From positions 2,288,796 to 2,352,795 of the forward strand of contig NW_008705565.1 of assembly GCF_000186865.1 (NCBI RefSeq): DNA of 64,000 nt, written 5' to 3'. The first letter of the stretch is position 1. Each line of letters starts with the position of its first letter. The notes under the pieces were generated by a model. That model did not search any database. It saw only the letters and a list, made by a program, of their open reading frames with translations, and was not told where the DNA came from. This DNA comes from Aureococcus anophagefferens. Its lineage: Eukaryota; Sar; Pelagophyceae; Pelagomonadales; Pelagomonadaceae. This document shows positions 37,350 through 46,084 of this stretch, piece by piece. Position numbers and translations under genes: made by a program.

Positions 37350-38687
37350 ATGGTCTTCACCGCCGAGCTCGCGGCCATGGCCTTGTTCGGCGCCGGCTTC
37401 GGCGTCGCGGCCTGGGCCATCGACCGGCGCGCGTTGTCGGGCATGTACTGCGCCGGGTCGCGCGTCGAGACGAGCCTGTGCCGGGGCGCGTCGGTGCTGC
37501 TCGTCGCCGCGGCCGCGCGCGTCGCCGCTGCGCTACCGCTCGCGGATTTCGAGCTCTTCGCGCACGGGCCCGCGCGCCTCGTCAGCGGCGCCGTGCCCGT
37601 CGTGCCCTTCGCCCGCGACGGCGCCCAGGGCCACGCCGCGGCCTGGGTCGGCGTCGCCTGCGCGGCGTTCCTGACGCACCGCTTCGCGACGGCGGTCGCG
37701 ACGCGGTCCATGGTCGACGGCGCGCTCCGGCCGTCCGCCGTCGCGTTCCTCGCCTGCGGCCTCGCGGGCCTCGCCGTGTCGTCGCTCCTCGCGCGCGCGC
37801 GGCGCTTCGCCACGGGCGTCCTCGTCCTCGGCCACATCCTCGCGACGCTCGCGGCCATCCGGCCGCGCGCGCCGTCGCCCGCGGCCGTCGCGGCGCTCCA
37901 GGGCCTCGCGTTCCCCTGTGCGGCGCTCCTCGCGGCCGCGCTCGCGCTCCGCGCGGCGCTCCTGGGCCTGCCGGGCGCGCGCGACAGCGACGCCGCGCCG
38001 AACCACGGCGGCGGCGCGGTCCACCTCCAGTTCTGCGAGGAGCCCTACGCCTACTCGTCGCTCGCGGCCCAGGCCTGCAGCCTCGCGTGCCACCTGCCCT
38101 ACGTGCCCGCGCTCGCGGCCGCGTCGCCGCGCTTCCGGGCGCTGCTCTGCGGGCGGGACGTCCCCGAGATCCCCGGCGCCGCGCGGCCCTGCGTGGGCCT
38201 CCTCGTCGCGCTCGCGGCATGGACGGCCTTCGGCCACTACGTCCCGGACCCGCGCGCCTACGCCGTCGCGGAGGTGTCCATCGCCCTCGCGCTCGCTTGG
38301 TTCGCCTTCACGTTCCGCGCCACGACGCCCTCGCTCCGGCGCGCGCCGGGGCCGGCCTTCGCCGCGGGCGCCGCGGCGCTCCTCGCGCTCGGGGCCTTCG
38401 CGTTCGCGTGCTTCGGGCTCGTCACGCTCATCTTCGCGAACGCGCTCCTGCCGCTCGCCGCGTACAAGTTCGGCCTCGGCGCGCTCGTGCCGCCGGCGAC
38501 GCGCGCGCGCCTCGCGGGCCTCATGGTCCTCGCCGTCGCGACCATCGTCGTCGAGGGCACGTTCTGCGCCGCGCTCGTGCGCGTCAAGCCCCTGCCCTAC
38601 CACGCGGCCTTCGACCTCCTCTTCTTCCAGGTCCTCGCCACCGCCGCCCTCCGCGCGACGCTCCTCGCCGCGGACAAGGACGCGTGA
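37350..38687 (+). CDS. Polytopic membrane protein, unknown
   Basis: A 445-aa single-exon protein from ATG 37350, MVFTAELAAMALFGAGFGV. It is strongly hydrophobic throughout, with about ten to twelve predicted membrane helices (for example VLLVAAAARVAAALPLA, SLLARARRFATGVLVLGHI, LVTLIFANALLPLAAY). One soluble loop (NHGGGAVHLQFCEEPYAYSS) interrupts the middle. No transporter signature is recognised. The frame is open upstream through the tandem repeats to 37155, but the repeats there look non-coding, so the ATG after them was chosen. Confidence 0.55.
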   Translation: MVFTAELAAMALFGAGFGVAAWAIDRRALSGMYCAGSRVETSLCRGASVLLVAAAARVAAALPLADFELFAHGPARLVSGAVPVVPFARDGAQGHAAAWVGVACAAFLTHRFATAVATRSMVDGALRPSAVAFLACGLAGLAVSSLLARARRFATGVLVLGHILATLAAIRPRAPSPAAVAALQGLAFPCAALLAAALALRAALLGLPGARDSDAAPNHGGGAVHLQFCEEPYAYSSLAAQACSLACHLPYVPALAAASPRFRALLCGRDVPEIPGAARPCVGLLVALAAWTAFGHYVPDPRAYAVAEVSIALALAWFAFTFRATTPSLRRAPGPAFAAGAAALLALGAFAFACFGLVTLIFANALLPLAAYKFGLGALVPPATRARLAGLMVLAVATIVVEGTFCAALVRVKPLPYHAAFDLLFFQVLATAALRATLLAADKDA

Positions 38688-38843
38688 GCGCGCGTCGACG
38701 TTCGCCACCCTGCCCTCTTTGCCCCCTCGTTTGTTCACCCATCGAGGATGAAGCACACGTTGACCCTAAAGTGAAGCCCCAATTGGCCCAAGAGCCACTC
38801 GCGCAAAAAACACCGCTGCCGTCGTCGACGCGCTGAGCCGGCC

Positions 38844-40316
38844 ATGGGCAAGAAGACCAAGGACACGGTGCTGGAGTGCAAGAACCTGTGCTTCAGCTAC
38901 AAGAACCACAGCGACGAGTTCTCGCTCAAGTCCGTCGAGCTCGGCCTCTTCCCCGGCCGCTGCCTCGGCGTCATCGGCCTCAATGGCCAGGGCAAGTCGA
39001 CGCTCTGCAAGGTCCTGAGCAAGGCGAGGATGTACGGCGGCGGCGACGTCGACTTCAAGCCGTCCAAGGGCAAGGTCTTCTACCACCCGCGCGACAGCGA
39101 GAAGTTCGAGCGCCTCGACCCGTACCAGGGCACGCTCGTCGCCGCGGTCATCGTCGGGTTCTGCCTCACGAGCTTCCTCGCGATCACGCTGGGCCCGTCG
39201 GAGGTCGACGAGGGCGCCGCGGTGGATTTGGCGTCGCTCCTGTGGCTCGCGGGGCTCGTGGTCATCTCGTACGGCGTGGACGTCGCGATGCGGCGGACGC
39301 TCGACGGAAACTACCGGGGCCGCGTCGTCTACTGCTCGACGGAGCACGACCTGGCGAAGCACGTGCTCAAGGACGCCTGGGGCCTGAACGAGGCCATCAC
39401 GGGTTCGTTGAAAGGCGCTTTGACGGAGGACGAGCGCCTCGCGCTGTGCGAGCGGCTCCTCACGTGGGCGGGCTTCCGCATGTTCAAGCAGGACGACTCG
39501 GGCGACGAGTACGGCGACCCCTACACCTTCGCGCGCGACGCGGCCCTCACCTGCGGCGCCCTGAGCGGCGGCCAGCGCCACCTCGTCTACTTCCTCCGGT
39601 GTTTGGCGCCGTGCTTCTGCCCGAAGCGCGAGCGGTTCCTGCCCGTCTGCCTCTGGCAGAAGCAGTCGCCGAGCCGCGTCGACGTGCTTCTGTTGGACGA
39701 GGCCTTCAACTGCCTCGACGCCCACGTGCGGCCCCGGGCGCTGCGACTCGCGCGCCACTGCGTCGACGCGTTCGGCGTCTCCGTCGTCGTCGTGTGCCAG
39801 AACCTGCACGAGATGGCGGCGATCTGCGACGACGCCTGCTGCGTCCACGGCGGCGCGCTCGTCGAGGCGCCGCGGCCCGTGCGCGAGCTCGCGGCCGTCG
39901 CGGGGCCCGCGGCCGCGAAGCTGCACGCGGACGCGCGGACGTACGTCGACGCCTACTGGGAGCTCGAGCGCGACGTCCGCGAGCGCGACGCGGCCGCCGC
40001 GCGGCTCGCCGTGTCGGCCTACGCGGCGGCGGCGGGCGAGGAGCTGCGCCGCGCCGTCGCGTCGCTGCCGCCCGTCGCGGCGCTCGGGCCGCCGTGGGAC
40101 GGCGCGGTCCTCGCGCGCGGCGACGCGGTGCGCATCGACGGCCTCGGCGCCCAGCGCCGCTTCAACGGCAAGAAGGGCCGCGTCGTCGGCGAGCTCGGCG
40201 AGGGCGCGGCCCACCGCGTCAAGGTCGCCCTACCGGACGGCCAGTCCCTCGCGGTCCGCCGGTCGAACCTCGCCAAGGTCGCCGACGCCGCCCCCGCGGA
40301 CAAGAAGCGCGACTAG
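38844..40316 (+). CDS. ABC-type ATPase with a two-helix membrane insertion and C-terminal SH3-like domain
   Basis: A 490-aa single-exon protein. ABC ATPase motifs: Walker A GLNGQGKST (45-53), signature LSGGQRHLVYFLRCL from residue 240, Walker B VDVLLLDEAFNCLD (D285, E286), and a Q/H-like segment VVVVCQNLHEMAAIC. Between Walker A and the signature lie two hydrophobic stretches (LVAAVIVGFCLTSFLAIT at ~99-118 and LASLLWLAGLVVISYG at ~132-151), which is not usual for a nucleotide-binding domain. The C-terminal ~65 residues (GLGAQRRFNGKKGRVVGEL, VKVALPDGQSLAVRRSNL) look like an SH3-like domain. The partner and substrate are unknown. Confidence 0.7.
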   Translation: MGKKTKDTVLECKNLCFSYKNHSDEFSLKSVELGLFPGRCLGVIGLNGQGKSTLCKVLSKARMYGGGDVDFKPSKGKVFYHPRDSEKFERLDPYQGTLVAAVIVGFCLTSFLAITLGPSEVDEGAAVDLASLLWLAGLVVISYGVDVAMRRTLDGNYRGRVVYCSTEHDLAKHVLKDAWGLNEAITGSLKGALTEDERLALCERLLTWAGFRMFKQDDSGDEYGDPYTFARDAALTCGALSGGQRHLVYFLRCLAPCFCPKRERFLPVCLWQKQSPSRVDVLLLDEAFNCLDAHVRPRALRLARHCVDAFGVSVVVVCQNLHEMAAICDDACCVHGGALVEAPRPVRELAAVAGPAAAKLHADARTYVDAYWELERDVRERDAAAARLAVSAYAAAAGEELRRAVASLPPVAALGPPWDGAVLARGDAVRIDGLGAQRRFNGKKGRVVGELGEGAAHRVKVALPDGQSLAVRRSNLAKVADAAPADKKRD

Positions 40317-40593
40317 TGGGGGGTCGTTTTTTAAGCGCCACTCGGCCGCGCTGCATCTCGCCGCCGGTCTTGGCGCTCGCCGGTGATCGGCCCGGTGCGA
40401 ACGCCCCGCACGGTTCTAGCGCGCGGTCGCCGGTAGACATATACAAAAGAGGGGCGGGGGCGGTGCGCGGGTATGGGACAGGGTTGTTCGCGCGGCGAAG
40501 GACGGACGGGACATGCAGGTACAGGGAGGTGGGCGGGCGGCGCGGGCGCTCGCGGTGCTTGTGTGGACAGGGGTCGCGCGTGACCGGTGGCGC

Positions 40594-42109
40594 TCAGAAG
40601 GGCTCCGGCGCCGCGGGGTAGGGGCCGATCCAGAGGTCGGCGCGGGACTGGGCGATGGGGTGCTCGGCCCAGGCCTCGCGCGAGTCGCCGCCGTCGAGGC
40701 CGCCGACGTCCGCGGTTCGGTGGGGCGCGGGCGCGGGCGCGGGCCGGCCGCCGAGCTCCGGCGTGTCCGGCGCGAAGGCCCGCGAGACGACGGCGGCGCC
40801 GGCGAGGAAGTCGTCGTAGGACTGGCTCGACGCGTTCGACGCGCCGCGGCCCGGGAACGGTAGCGGCGGCGGCGCGCCGCCGAGCGGCCGCGGCGGGCTC
40901 GGCGGCCGCGGCGGCCGCGCGACGACCTCGGGCCGCGCCGGCGCGTGGCCCAGGAAGTCGCCGTAGCCGAGGCTCAGGCCCCGGCGCAGGCCCGGCGGCG
41001 GGCCGATGGCGAAGTCGACGCCGCCCGGCGGCGGCGGGTGGCGCCGGAGCATCAGGCCGTCGGCGTCGCGCGCGCGCATTTCGCCGCCGTCGTCGCCGCC
41101 CGGCGACGGCGCGAGCCAGCCCGGCGACGGCAGGCGCCGCTGGAGCGTCGCGTCCCACTTCTCCTCGCCGACGGCGCCGAAGCCGCGGCCGCCGCCGCCC
41201 GCGTCGAGCAAATCGTCGAGCGCCGCGTCGGACGCGCCCCAGTCCGGCGTGTCGCTCCGGTAGGCCGGCGCCAGGGGCGGCGGGCCCCGGAGGCCGCCGA
41301 AGCCCCGGGGCGCGGGCGGCGGCGCGCCGCCGCCGTCGGGCGCGCCGCGCGGCCGCTTCGCGCCGCGGGCCCGCGGCGGCGACTCGTCGCCGTAGCGGCC
41401 CGCGGCGGGCGCGCGGCGCTCGAGCGTGCGGCCGGACCGGCTCGTCGCCGCGGGCCGCGCCTTGGCGGCGCTCGCGCTCGCCTCCGCGGCCGGGGCCGCG
41501 CCCTCGCGCGACGACTTGCGCTTGAGCCGCAGCAGCGCGTCGATCTCGTACGGCGGCGCCTCGACGCCGGGCGTGCCGTCGCCCTCGTGGCGCAACGCGT
41601 TGTTCGTGTAGACGCAGCGCTCGAGCTTGCCCTTGCCCGAGATCTTGTAGTACCCGAAGTAGTTCAATTGGCGCTGGAAGCTGCTGAAGTTGTTGTGCCG
41701 GAAGTAGTTGATGAGCACCTCCGCGCTCAGCTTCCCGGGGTCGCTGATCGTGATGCGGCCCAGCGAGTCCCAGGAGATGATCTGCGGGTCCTCGGCGAGC
41801 AGCCTGTGGCGTTTCGAGTTTTTTTCCCCGCGGGGCGCGCGCCGGGCGCGCGCGGCGCGCGCGCGGCGTGTGCTCGGGCGGTTCGCGGCCGGGCGGCGCG
41901 GGGCGGGGCGGGGCGCGACCGGGAACGAGGCCGCGTCGATGCGGGAGGCGTCGGGGGCCCGGGGCCGCCCGGGGCGCGAGCGCCCCCGGGCGCCCGGCGG
42001 GTCGGGCGACGCGCGCGGCGACCCCGGACGCGTTCGTCGGCGCGGGGACGCGCAGCTCGCGTAACTTGATGAGGAACGAGGCCGGGGCGGGTCGCCGCTT
42101 CGATGCCAT
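40594..42109 (-). CDS. Heat shock factor-type transcription factor, two exons
   Basis: Exons 42109-42057 and 41803-40594, 420 aa. The spliced N-terminus reads SFLIKLRELLAEDPQIISWDS, LGRITISDPGKLSAEVL, INYFRHNNFSSFQRQLNYFGYYKI: a complete HSF DNA-binding domain, including the recognition helix. The rest is Pro/Arg/Gly-rich with no coiled-coil seen, so oligomerisation is unclear. The intron 42056-41804 (253 nt) needs a GC donor (cgcgaGCTGCG) with acceptor CCACAG; a GT donor would break the frame. Regulates transcription in the nucleus; target genes are unknown. Confidence 0.8.
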
Positions 42110-42308
42110 CGTCTCGTCAGCGGGGCGCGCGGACAATCGCGCGCCCCGCGGCTCTTTTGCGGTCGGGGCGTTTAAAACCGTGGACCTCGTTTTCGGCCGT
42201 AGATCGTCGTCCGGGGCCGCTTTTTTTTGGCGCAGCGGCCCCCGCGCGTCGGTGGGAGTGTACTAAACACTCGGCTAAAGGCCCCCGAGGATTTTTTCGT
42301 CGGTGTGC

Positions 42309-42339
<31 letters not shown>

Positions 42340-42604
42340 CACTGATCCCCAGCAGCCGAACAAAAGCGAGGGTTAGTGTTCTCAAGTTGCCGTCGAGACG
42401 CGTGTGTTGAAATTACTGAATCTCGACTCGGGTTCGAGCCCTTCGCGGGGGCGCCGCCTCCGCGGGCGCCGACGGTCGTCACCGCGCGGCACCGCCTCCC
42501 GAACGCCACGCGAGTCTCGCTCTACGCCGCGGGCTACACGGGCCGGTCGTGGGCCTAGCGGGCGGTCATTAACTTGAAAAAGAACTAGTAAGTAAAAACG
42601 CGCC
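42110..42604. other. Intergenic, no gene seen
   Basis: 495 bp between the starts/ends of two minus-strand genes. It contains a T8 run near 42221 and mixed-composition sequence. A short stretch near 42425 (ctcgactcgggttcgagcc) resembles a tRNA B-box but no cloverleaf can be built. No open frame looks like protein. Confidence 0.5.
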
Positions 42605-43505
42605 TCACCTCCCCGAGACCGCGACCTTGGGCGCGGGAGGCAGCGCGCCGCCTCTCCCGAAGCGCAGGCCGAAGGCGCCGAAGGCCTTGCCCGCGCGCTG
42701 GGCGGCGACGTTCGTGTTGCGGAGCACGTCGGTGCCGAACGCGTTGAGCCGCGCGACGGCCTTTGTGTGCGTCCGGATCTCGCGCGCGTGCATGCCTGCG
42801 GGGGTTCGGGTGACGACGAGGACGCGACGGCGCGGGCGCGCCGGCGGAAGGAGGCGTCGCGGACGCCGCGCGCCGCGCCCCACTGGAGGAAGATCCACGT
42901 CGGCGAGAGGCGCCGGAGCACCGGGATGACGACCTGGAAGAGCGTCATCACGTAGGGCCGCAGGAGCGCGAAGCCCTGGAGCGCGTAGGGCCTACGACGC
43001 CGTCGGGTTCCGAGCGCCCGCGGCGGCGCGGCGGCGCCCCGTCGGGATCTCTCGCGCGCCTCCGCGGGACGCCGCGGGCGCACGCCACGTAGTGGGCCCC
43101 GAAGACGTAGAGCGTGCTCAGGATGGGCATCTTGCGGATCTTCTTCGACGCGAGCTCCGCGTTTTTTATGGCGATGGCCTCGAGGGTCTCGAACGATTGC
43201 TGGTGTTGCGCGTCGAGGCGCTCCTGCACCTTCTGGAAGTGCTTCGCCTTGAGCGCGACGAGGTAGGCGACGCAGGCCGTGACGAGCAGCGCCCAGACGG
43301 CCACCGTGTAGAGGGCGCCGCGGCCGACCTCGACGCGCACGTTGTTGTTATCATAGCTCACGCGCAGCGCCCGCGTCGTCTCCGGCGCCGTCTCGGCGTC
43401 GCGCTTCAGCGCCGGCCCGGCGGCGGCGTCGGATTCGAAGCGCGCGCGCAGCGACTTGACGGGCGTGCGCTCGCCCGACGTGTTGTAGAGCTCGCCCTGC
43501 TCCAT
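42605..43505 (-). CDS. Single-pass coiled-coil membrane protein, unknown, three exons
   Basis: Exons 43505-43084, 42991-42879 and 42795-42605, joining to 241 aa. The start is MEQGELYNTSGERTPV. A membrane helix at ~86-106 (YTVAVWALLVTACVAYLVAL) is followed by a coiled-coil-like KHFQKVQERLDAQHQQSFE, then exon 2 with hydrophobic LQGFALLRPYVMTLFQVVI, then a basic tail rich in Ala/Gly. Intron 1 (43083-42992) is GT-AG; intron 2 (42878-42796) fits only with a GC donor. I do not recognise the family. It is divergent from the protease-like gene, 88 bp between the starts. Confidence 0.5.
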
Positions 43506-43593
43506 AACAGGATCGCAGCGTGGCAATTCCGTTGGCGAGCGTTTCATATTCCGTTGGATCTTGGGGCAGCTACTGCAGCCCGACACGATCGCG

Positions 43594-44214
43594 ATGCGCT
43601 CGCTCTTGCTCGTCGTGGCAGCCGTGGACGCCGCAAAGGACTGGCGCGACGCCGCCTGCCTCAGCGGCGTCGTGGACGAGGGCGCGACGGGCCGCGACGT
43701 GGGCATCGCCGCTGCGGCCGTCGACAGCATCCAGTGCCAGTCGACGGAGACGACGCGCTACAGCGTCGAGCAGATCGTCGACTGCGCGCCGCATCTGCAA
43801 TTCAATACGTCGTCCGCCCTCGCGTACGTCCTGAGCGCCGGCCTCGAGGAGGAGGCCGCGTACCCCGCCGCCGCTCGCCCGGAAAAGTGCGCGTACTCGG
43901 CGGCGAAGGCGGCGAAGAAGATCGCGGGCGTCGTCGCGGGCGACTCCGACGCGGCCATGGCCGAGGCCGTCGCGCAGCATTCGCCGGTGACGGCGTCCAT
44001 GGCCGTCGGCGACGCGTGGCCGCGCTACACGTCCGGCATCATCACGAACTGCGGCGGCAACGCGACGAACCACGTCGTCTCCGTCGTCGGCGTCGCCGAC
44101 GACCACTGGGTCGTGAAGGAGGCCTGGGGCGCCACGTGGGGCGAGGGCGGCTTCGCGCTCGTCGCGCGGAAGGCGTGCCACCTCGGCGAGGACTTCGCCT
44201 ACGCGCGGCTCTAA
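43594..44214 (+). CDS. Papain-fold (C1A) pseudoprotease
   Basis: A 206-aa protein from ATG 43594 with signal peptide MRSLLLVVAAVDAA followed directly by KDWRDAACLSGVVDEGATG. Peptidase C1A features remain: YSVEQIVDC, GLEEEAAYPAA, NHVVSVVGVADDHWVVKEAWGATWGEGGFALV. But the catalytic block QGxCGSCWAF is EGATGRDVGI, with Asp where the nucleophile Cys belongs, and the Asn of KNSWG is Glu (KEAWG). Only the His is present. The prodomain is absent. It should be catalytically inactive; such proteins may bind peptides or act as decoys (inference). Confidence 0.75.
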   Translation: MRSLLLVVAAVDAAKDWRDAACLSGVVDEGATGRDVGIAAAAVDSIQCQSTETTRYSVEQIVDCAPHLQFNTSSALAYVLSAGLEEEAAYPAAARPEKCAYSAAKAAKKIAGVVAGDSDAAMAEAVAQHSPVTASMAVGDAWPRYTSGIITNCGGNATNHVVSVVGVADDHWVVKEAWGATWGEGGFALVARKACHLGEDFAYARL

Positions 44215-44321
44215 GGCGAGGCGCGAGCGAGCCGACGAAAAGTGCAACATTTGCTAGCGCGCTAAGCAATGGGGGGCCGCGGCGTTTAGGCCGAGCACAC
44301 ACCGCCGCGGCGTGTAGCCAA

Positions 44322-45776
44322 ATGACAACTCCGGAGGACCTGGACGACGCGGCGCTCGACGCGCGCGGCCTCGCGCACTACAAGAAGCTCGTGTCGTCGG
44401 ACGAGAGCGAGGAGATCTGGGCCACGCTGCCGGCGTCGACGAAGGAGCTCTTCATCCGCCTGGCCTTCGAGTCCGAGGAGGGCGGCGGCCTGCCGCCCCT
44501 GCGGCGCCTGATGCGCACGCAGCGCCAGGCGGTGGTCGACGAGGTGCCCTGCCCGCCGACGTCGCCGCCGCGGCCGGCGGGCGCCGTCGAGGAGGCCAAG
44601 GGCGGGGCGGAGGAGGAGGACGCGCCGGGCCTCGTCGTCGACGTCGGCGCCGCGCCGTCGGCGACGCTCGGGAGCGCGCCGTCGAGCGCGCAGCTCGGCG
44701 CGCCGCGGAGCCGCGAGTGGTGCCTCGGCTGCACGTCGCCGCAGCGGAGCCGCGAGGAGATCGCCGAGCGAAGGCCCGCCGCGGACGGCGCCGAGGACCG
44801 CGGCTCCACGCCGCAGGTCCGCGACGCGCGCGTGGCGCACGCGCGGGGCTGGCTCGCGGCGACGCCGACGGACGAGTCCTGGTCCGAGGCCGTCGTCGGC
44901 CGGCCGCCGTCCGGCGGCCGCGTGCCCGACGGCGCTCTGAAAGCGACGTGGCTCGCGGGCGGCCTCGAGCCCGGGCGCGAGTGGAAGACGTCGCACACGG
45001 TGAAGCGCGAGGCCGCGGCGAAGCGGCGCGAGGAGAAGCGCGTCGCCGCGGAGCTCGCCAAAGAGAAGCGCTTCAGCGTCGCCAAGACGATCCTCGACCG
45101 CGAGGCCGCCGCGGGCCGGCGAACCTCCAAAAAGGCCGTCATCCGCGAGGTCACGAAGTGGTACGGCCTCCAGGACGCGCACGGCAACGCGCGGCCGCCC
45201 AAGTCGCCCTACGCCGCGCCGGAGACGCCGGGGTCGCGGACGAACCGCGCGGCGCGCGCCGCGTCGCGCGCGCTCAAGGAGCGGCCGTTGCCCGCGGACG
45301 CGCCGCCGCGGCGCGAGCCGCCGTCCGAGAGCCCGCGGTCCCACGGCTCCCACGGGAGCTCCGCGTCCGCGAAGACGCCGACGCCCGCGCACCGCCTCGA
45401 CGACGGCTCGGGCCGGCGGAGGCTCGGCGCCGTCGACGGCGCGCGGGGCCGCGACGCGCCCGAGCGCGACCCCGGCCGCGCGAAGCTCATCTTCGGCGCC
45501 AAGGCCGTGCGCCCGACGCTCGGCGGCGCGGGCCAGGGCTCCGGCGCGCCCGCGCGCGCGGCGACGACGCCCGCGAAGAAGAAGAGCCAGCGCGTCGAGC
45601 CGGGCTCCGAGGCGTGGCGCCTCCAGAACCGCGCCGCGCTCCTCCGCGGCCTCGGCATCCAGACGGGCCGCAAGGAGAAGCAGCACACGTCGTCGACCAT
45701 CGACCTCCCGGGCGCCCACGCGTCGCCCCAGAACCGCGCGGGCGGCATCCTCCTCGGCCACCGGGGCCACTACTAA
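44322..45776 (+). CDS. Basic, largely disordered protein, unknown
   Basis: A 484-aa single-exon protein beginning MTTPEDLDDAALDARGLAHY. Residues ~30-70 may be folded (EEIWATLPASTKELFIRLA). The middle has a basic coiled coil (VKREAAAKRREEKRVAAELA) and a possible helical domain KKAVIREVTKWYGLQDAHG. The last 120 residues are Lys/Arg/Ser-rich and end SPQNRAGGILLGHRGHY. Charge and low complexity suggest a nuclear or cytoskeletal protein, but no domain is recognised. Confidence 0.6.
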   Translation: MTTPEDLDDAALDARGLAHYKKLVSSDESEEIWATLPASTKELFIRLAFESEEGGGLPPLRRLMRTQRQAVVDEVPCPPTSPPRPAGAVEEAKGGAEEEDAPGLVVDVGAAPSATLGSAPSSAQLGAPRSREWCLGCTSPQRSREEIAERRPAADGAEDRGSTPQVRDARVAHARGWLAATPTDESWSEAVVGRPPSGGRVPDGALKATWLAGGLEPGREWKTSHTVKREAAAKRREEKRVAAELAKEKRFSVAKTILDREAAAGRRTSKKAVIREVTKWYGLQDAHGNARPPKSPYAAPETPGSRTNRAARAASRALKERPLPADAPPRREPPSESPRSHGSHGSSASAKTPTPAHRLDDGSGRRRLGAVDGARGRDAPERDPGRAKLIFGAKAVRPTLGGAGQGSGAPARAATTPAKKKSQRVEPGSEAWRLQNRAALLRGLGIQTGRKEKQHTSSTIDLPGAHASPQNRAGGILLGHRGHY

Positions 45777-46084
45777 GGATTTTTACGCTCGTAGGTCGTC
45801 GTGACGACGCCCCGCTTCCGCGGGCCGTCGACGCGCCAGACCTGCCGCCAGGCGCGGCGCAGCGACGCCGCCGGCTGCAGCGACGCCGCCGGCGCGACGA
45901 GCAAGGTGAGAAAGCGGCACCGCATGGTCAGCTGGAGACGCGCCTACTGCTCGTCAGCGTCAATCGCACAGCGCAGGAGCCATCGCATGCCGCTCTGGTT
46001 CAGAGTGTCAAGTTGAACTCAACATCACGAGTTGGTTCTCAAGATCCCTGGCAGCGCACCCCCTCCACTAGCGCGATCAACATG
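45777..46084. other. Intergenic between convergent genes, no gene seen
   Basis: 308 bp separating two stop codons. It has lower GC in the second half (about 45960-46080) and a tandem 9-bp repeat cgacgccgc(c)gg near 45862-45893. No reading frame or RNA is recognisable. Confidence 0.5.

Noticed and set aside
42415..42470. Possible tRNA near a ggttcgagcc motif
   Set aside because: The T-arm stem does not pair and no anticodon or acceptor stem can be built around it.
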